From positions 1 to 10,397 of the forward strand of contig LT650019.1 in assembly GCA_900128395.1 (NCBI GenBank): a stretch of DNA of 10,397 nt. Reading direction: 5' to 3'. The notes beneath the pieces were generated by a model, which saw only the letters and a list, made by a program, of their open reading frames with translations, was not told the DNA's origin and did not search any database. Made by a program: the position numbers and the translations under genes. Every line of letters starts with the position of its first letter. The first letter of the stretch is position 1. This DNA comes from Stramenopiles sp. TOSAG23-2 (taxonomy: Eukaryota > Sar). Shown here one piece after another: positions 8,012 to 10,397 of this stretch.

Positions 8012-8369
8012 ATAATTTGAATAATGTGCGACGAAAACGGAAAAGAGGCTCTATATAAAATTAAAATTAACAAATGCCTGTAGCATTTTGGTCACTTCGG
8101 AAGCGAGAGATTTCATTGTCGATTGCACCGATTGTTGAGAAAACTATATGTGTTAAAGAAAGTGGCACGAGGCATCATATATCATCATTTGGTAAAGGGT
8201 CTTCGTAATTTACGATTTACTACGATAAATAACACTCCACACAGAGGTTTTGATTTTGTAAAATTATAGCAGGTTATAATATCATTAGCAGAAGTAAAAC
8301 GATTATTATAACTTAGATTTTAACCATCATATCATCATAGCAGGTGGTATATACATCATGTCTCTCTTT
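8012..8369. other. Spacer with a TATA-like box and a 44-codon open frame
   Basis: Between the duplicated IQ gene end and the thymidine kinase stop, the base composition at about 8070-8210 is less A/T-rich than its flanks. A TATA-like CTATATAAAA at 8051-8060 stands just before ATG 8074. I compared the stretch mentally with tRNA and common spliceosomal RNAs and saw no match. Confidence 0.4.
8074..8208 (+). CDS. Possible 44-residue small protein
   Basis: An ATG-to-TAA frame of 44 codons begins MPVAFWSLRKR and lies 14 bases downstream of a TATA-like box. Codon use is less A/T-biased than in the neighbouring genes. It has no hydrophobic segment and no motif I know. It may be a small gene, an exon of a spliced transcript, part of a non-coding RNA or chance; a frame this short is weak evidence. 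Confidence 0.2.
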   Translation: MPVAFWSLRKREISLSIAPIVEKTICVKESGTRHHISSFGKGSS

Positions 8370-9068
8370 TTATGGTCCATTAACTCTAGTATCCGATGTG
8401 GAAGTTGGTATATTTTCTTTATTTTGACCAATACTTTCATTTTCAAATTTTGGTTTAAAAAAACATTTTCTACAGACTGGACGATACATTTCAGCACCAC
8501 CAATTACTTCCTTTGCTGTATCGTTTGTTGTTCTTTGAGTAAACGATGCGCTATTGTTTTTACAACTTGTACAAACAGCACTTAATTTCGTAACACTCTC
8601 AGCCAATGGAACTAGATCACATATTTTACCAAACGGCTTTCGTTCGAAATCACCATCAAGAGCTGCAATGACTACTACCATGCCTAAATTTGCAGCTCTT
8701 TCAGTAAATTCGTATAAATCAGGGAAGAATTGTCCCTCGTCAATACCAATAACATCGTAAGGAATGCTCTCGTCAAATGGGATATCACTTAGTTTTGATA
8801 CATTACTTGCTGGCAAACTATTTGTCAAATCATGTGTCATGATATTGTTTTCAGAATAACGTTTATCTTTTGCATATTTCAATACCAAGCAATTTTTTCC
8901 GGTATACTTATAACGTCTTACGCGTCTTAGCAATTCAGTCGATTTGCCTGAAAACATAGGGCCGATAATCAATTCAATCCTTCCACAACAAGGGTCGCTT
9001 TCAGCATTATCATATTGTGCACGGGGTATTGTATTACGTATTGGTGAACTTTCAATAAAATCACCCAT
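8370..9068 (-). CDS. Thymidine kinase, TK1 type
   Basis: This 232-residue protein phosphorylates thymidine (and usually deoxyuridine) with ATP in the pyrimidine salvage pathway. The P-loop GPMFSGKST is at residues 36-44. DEGQFF at 110-115 carries the catalytic Glu111, and the loop ALDGDFERKPFG (136-147) matches the thymidine-binding lasso region. The structural zinc is held by C166, C169, C199 and C202 (CTSC and CRKC). YRPVC precedes the last pair. Length and order fit the tetrameric cellular TK1 family. The N-terminal 28 residues are a Ser/Pro-containing extension. The tail contains a KEN box at 217-219, as in animal TK1, where the anaphase-promoting complex uses it for mitotic degradation; the same control is inferred here. 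The gene is uninterrupted, without visible introns, with ATG at 9068. Confidence 0.96.
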   Translation of the reverse strand: MGDFIESSPIRNTIPRAQYDNAESDPCCGRIELIIGPMFSGKSTELLRRVRRYKYTGKNCLVLKYAKDKRYSENNIMTHDLTNSLPASNVSKLSDIPFDESIPYDVIGIDEGQFFPDLYEFTERAANLGMVVVIAALDGDFERKPFGKICDLVPLAESVTKLSAVCTSCKNNSASFTQRTTNDTAKEVIGGAEMYRPVCRKCFFKPKFENESIGQNKENIPTSTSDTRVNGP

Positions 9069-9177
9069 AAATATATCTATTAGAATGGTTAATTGTTTCT
9101 TTACGTTTTTTTTTCTTCCTGCTTTTGCGGAGGAAATTGTATATATAGTATGTGTTGTTTTGCATGATGGTATGTGT

Positions 9178-9387
9178 TCATATATTTAGTATTATGCATA
9201 TAATATTATTATATATTATACGGCCTTTCCTCTTGCTGGCGGCTGCTTGTCTCATTTCCTCGTCGTCCTTTTTTTTTTTTTTTTTCGAATGTTGGTCCTC
9301 CAACTTCAAGCTATAAGGCAAGCAGCACAGGCAAAAGCACAAAGTGGAAAGCACCACAGCTATTATTAATATAAAAAGCTTCATCAA
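9178..9387 (-). CDS. Small putative secreted or membrane-anchored protein
   Basis: The 69-residue frame starts with a classical signal sequence: a double Met, Lys, then a hydrophobic core (LFILIIAVVLSTLCFCLCC) followed by a polar region. Next comes a Lys run encoded by an A17 tract, an acidic DDEE patch and a basic stretch. Residues up to about 56 have gene-like base composition, but the last 13 lie in A/T-rich sequence that may be an intron or 3' UTR. It sits 109 bases beyond the thymidine kinase start, on the same strand, so that gene's promoter must lie in or near its end. I do not recognise a family. The homopolymer makes the frame after it uncertain. Confidence 0.4.
   Translation of the reverse strand: MMKLFILIIAVVLSTLCFCLCCLPYSLKLEDQHSKKKKKKDDEEMRQAAASKRKGRIIYNNIICIILNI
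9269..9285. repeat. T17 homopolymer
   Basis: A run of 17 T on the plus strand reads as polylysine codons in the small minus-strand protein. Such runs are prone to length error in sequencing and to slippage in nature, so the downstream frame depends on its exact length. Confidence 0.9.
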
Positions 9388-9734
9388 ATTATTAAAAATG
9401 AATTAATGGAGATATATTTCTCCCATCATGTAGAAGGAGAAAAAATAGGAAAAAAAGAGATAGAGGAAACAATAAAAACATTAATTGGGCATTTGGAATC
9501 AAATAAAGAGAGTCTTTTGATAATAGTATATATTTATTTATTGCTATCGGATCATACGTAGCACTTGAGAATATATTTTTGTCATCTTTATATATTAAAT
9601 CTTCAGAGAAGGTTTTAGATTTATTGTATATTTTTGTCAATATTGTACTGAATTATATATATATATATATAATTTAATTTAATATTGTGCTTGTTTATAT
9701 ATATACTTTATACATACGATATTATAGAAACAAG
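9388..9734. promoter_or_regulatory. Divergent A/T-rich intergenic region with (TA)n tract
   Basis: This region lies between the divergently oriented small secreted-protein gene and the Asn-rich gene. It contains a perfect alternating TA tract at 9654-9671 and a second TATATATA near 9697-9704, either of which could serve the plus-strand promoter. A minus-strand frame spanning 9640-9392 is A/T-driven and I do not regard it as a gene. I see no RNA gene. Confidence 0.5.
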
Positions 9735-10397
9735 ATGGAATCAATTACAAATAACAACAACAATAATAACAATGGAATGGATATACGTGGTGTAAGGATA
9801 CAAGTATTACAAGATATATCCAAACGATTGAATAAATTTAACAATGCAGAACGTGTATTTTACAAAGGAAATAGTGCGATACAATTAGCTAGAAATACAT
9901 TGCAAATACGTAAATTGAATAATAACAAACAAATTGTTCGAGAGAATATTACGTTGATGCAGAACGTGTATTTTACAAAGGAAATAGTGCGATACAATTA
10001 GCTAGAAATACATTGCAAATACGTAAATTGAATAATAACAAACAAATTGTTCGAGAGAATATTACGTTGAATGAACAAGAACAATTGTTGGTCAAACCAA
10101 ATATGAAAGCTGCAATTGGTGATCGTGTAAAAAAAGATATTACTCATTTGACATGGGAAACATGTTTAGATGATGAATCGAATACAGAATTTTATTATAA
10201 TAAAAATACTGATACAGTTACAATGGACAAACCTGATGATATTCACACCGTTTATGCAGTAACAAATGTAACTAAAAACAACGAATATACATTAACACCA
10301 ATTAAAACACCAAAGAAATTTAATCACGAAGCGAACTTTGCACATTGGGATTGGGATATAACAAATAATATTATTATCACAAACGGTGATTTTGATA
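9735..10397 (+). CDS. Asn-rich protein with degenerate WW-like segment, frame broken by a duplication, 3' end off the window
   Basis: The frame starts MESITNNNN at 9735, preceded by an in-frame upstream ATG (9687) in A/T-rich leader that is less likely. After a polyasparagine run it encodes a charged helical region (RGVRIQVLQDISKRL). A perfect 113-bp tandem duplication then shifts the frame, giving a stop at 9999-10001. Past the second copy the same frame of the unit reads on without a stop to the right edge. That part includes a Trp followed by FYYNKNTDT and a KPDD stretch. This resembles the W...YYxNxxTxxxxWxxP pattern of a WW domain with the second Trp replaced by Met. WW domains bind proline-rich ligands; with the missing Trp this is only a suggestion. 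The remainder (HWDWDITNN) is unrecognised. The gene is either truly broken or intact with an assembly error. Confidence 0.6.
9844..10069. repeat. Perfect 113-bp tandem duplication causing a frameshift
   Basis: Bases 9844-9956 and 9957-10069 are identical, with one further shared base at the junction. Because 113 is not a multiple of three, the second copy is entered out of frame and a stop follows 44 bases in. Confidence 0.97.

Noticed and set aside
8370-9068. Thymidine kinase as a sign of large-DNA-virus origin of the window
   Set aside because: Zinc cysteines, KEN-bearing tail, candidate introns in neighbouring genes and long intergenic spacers all fit a cellular genome.
9392-9640. Minus-strand 82-codon frame with a Phe/Leu run
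   Set aside because: Its composition follows the A/T-rich intergenic DNA, it has no motif, and it ends in a purine-rich plus-strand tract that gives Phe/Leu by chance.
9654-9671. (TA)n tract as a telomere or centromere-like element
   Set aside because: It is only 18 bases and typical of A/T-rich promoters and microsatellites.
1-10397. CRISPR array, rRNA, tRNA, bacterial insertion sequence or integron
   Set aside because: No spaced repeats, no cloverleaf-like or rRNA sequence and no transposase with terminal inverted repeats were seen. The tandem repeats come as two adjacent copies without spacers.

Overview
The window looks like nuclear DNA of an AT-rich microbial eukaryote (a protist). Asn, Ser and Lys runs are encoded by A/T-rich triplet repeats, introns are short GT-AG introns (37-71 nt where I can infer them), TATA-like stretches are common, the standard code fits every frame, and there are no bacterial operon features. 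I cannot place it more precisely. Stramenopile or amoebozoan would fit, but that is a guess.

Layout from left to right. (1) Minus strand, 3862 down to the left edge: one uninterrupted reading frame of about 1287 codons, with N-terminal TPR-like helices, a long Asn/Ser/Lys-rich middle and a C-terminal array of IQ (calmodulin-binding) motifs that runs off the window. (2) Minus strand, about 4254-5375 or up to 5572: an unrecognised, probably spliced gene whose frame also jumps once. (3) Plus strand, 5618-6403: a FabG/CBR4-type short-chain dehydrogenase with a complete active site, possibly with a spliced N-terminal extension. (4) Plus strand, 6593-7831: a second IQ-repeat coding region with its own stop codon but a dubious 5' end. 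(5) About 540 bases between that stop and the next gene, holding the second copy of a 102-bp tandem repeat and a 44-codon ORF behind a TATA-like box. (6) Minus strand, 8370-9068: a complete TK1-type thymidine kinase with a C-terminal KEN box. (7) Minus strand, 9178-9387: a small protein with a signal-peptide-like start. (8) Plus strand, 9735 to the right edge: an Asn-rich protein with a degenerate WW-like segment, broken by a 113-bp tandem duplication.

The genes do not form an obvious pathway. Two draw on familiar metabolism (nucleotide salvage; fatty-acid or carbonyl reduction), and the IQ proteins suggest a calmodulin-bound cytoskeletal or centrosomal/ciliary role by family resemblance only.

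The most striking feature is structural. Three perfect head-to-tail duplications of 120, 102 and 113 bp lie within 3.4 kb. In addition, the first 55 bases of the window are the exact reverse complement of the start of the 120-bp unit, so the missing C-terminal end of the left-hand IQ gene seems to be present in inverted orientation at 6698-7831. Either the locus has been rearranged very recently, or the assembly here is a patchwork. Raw reads would decide this.
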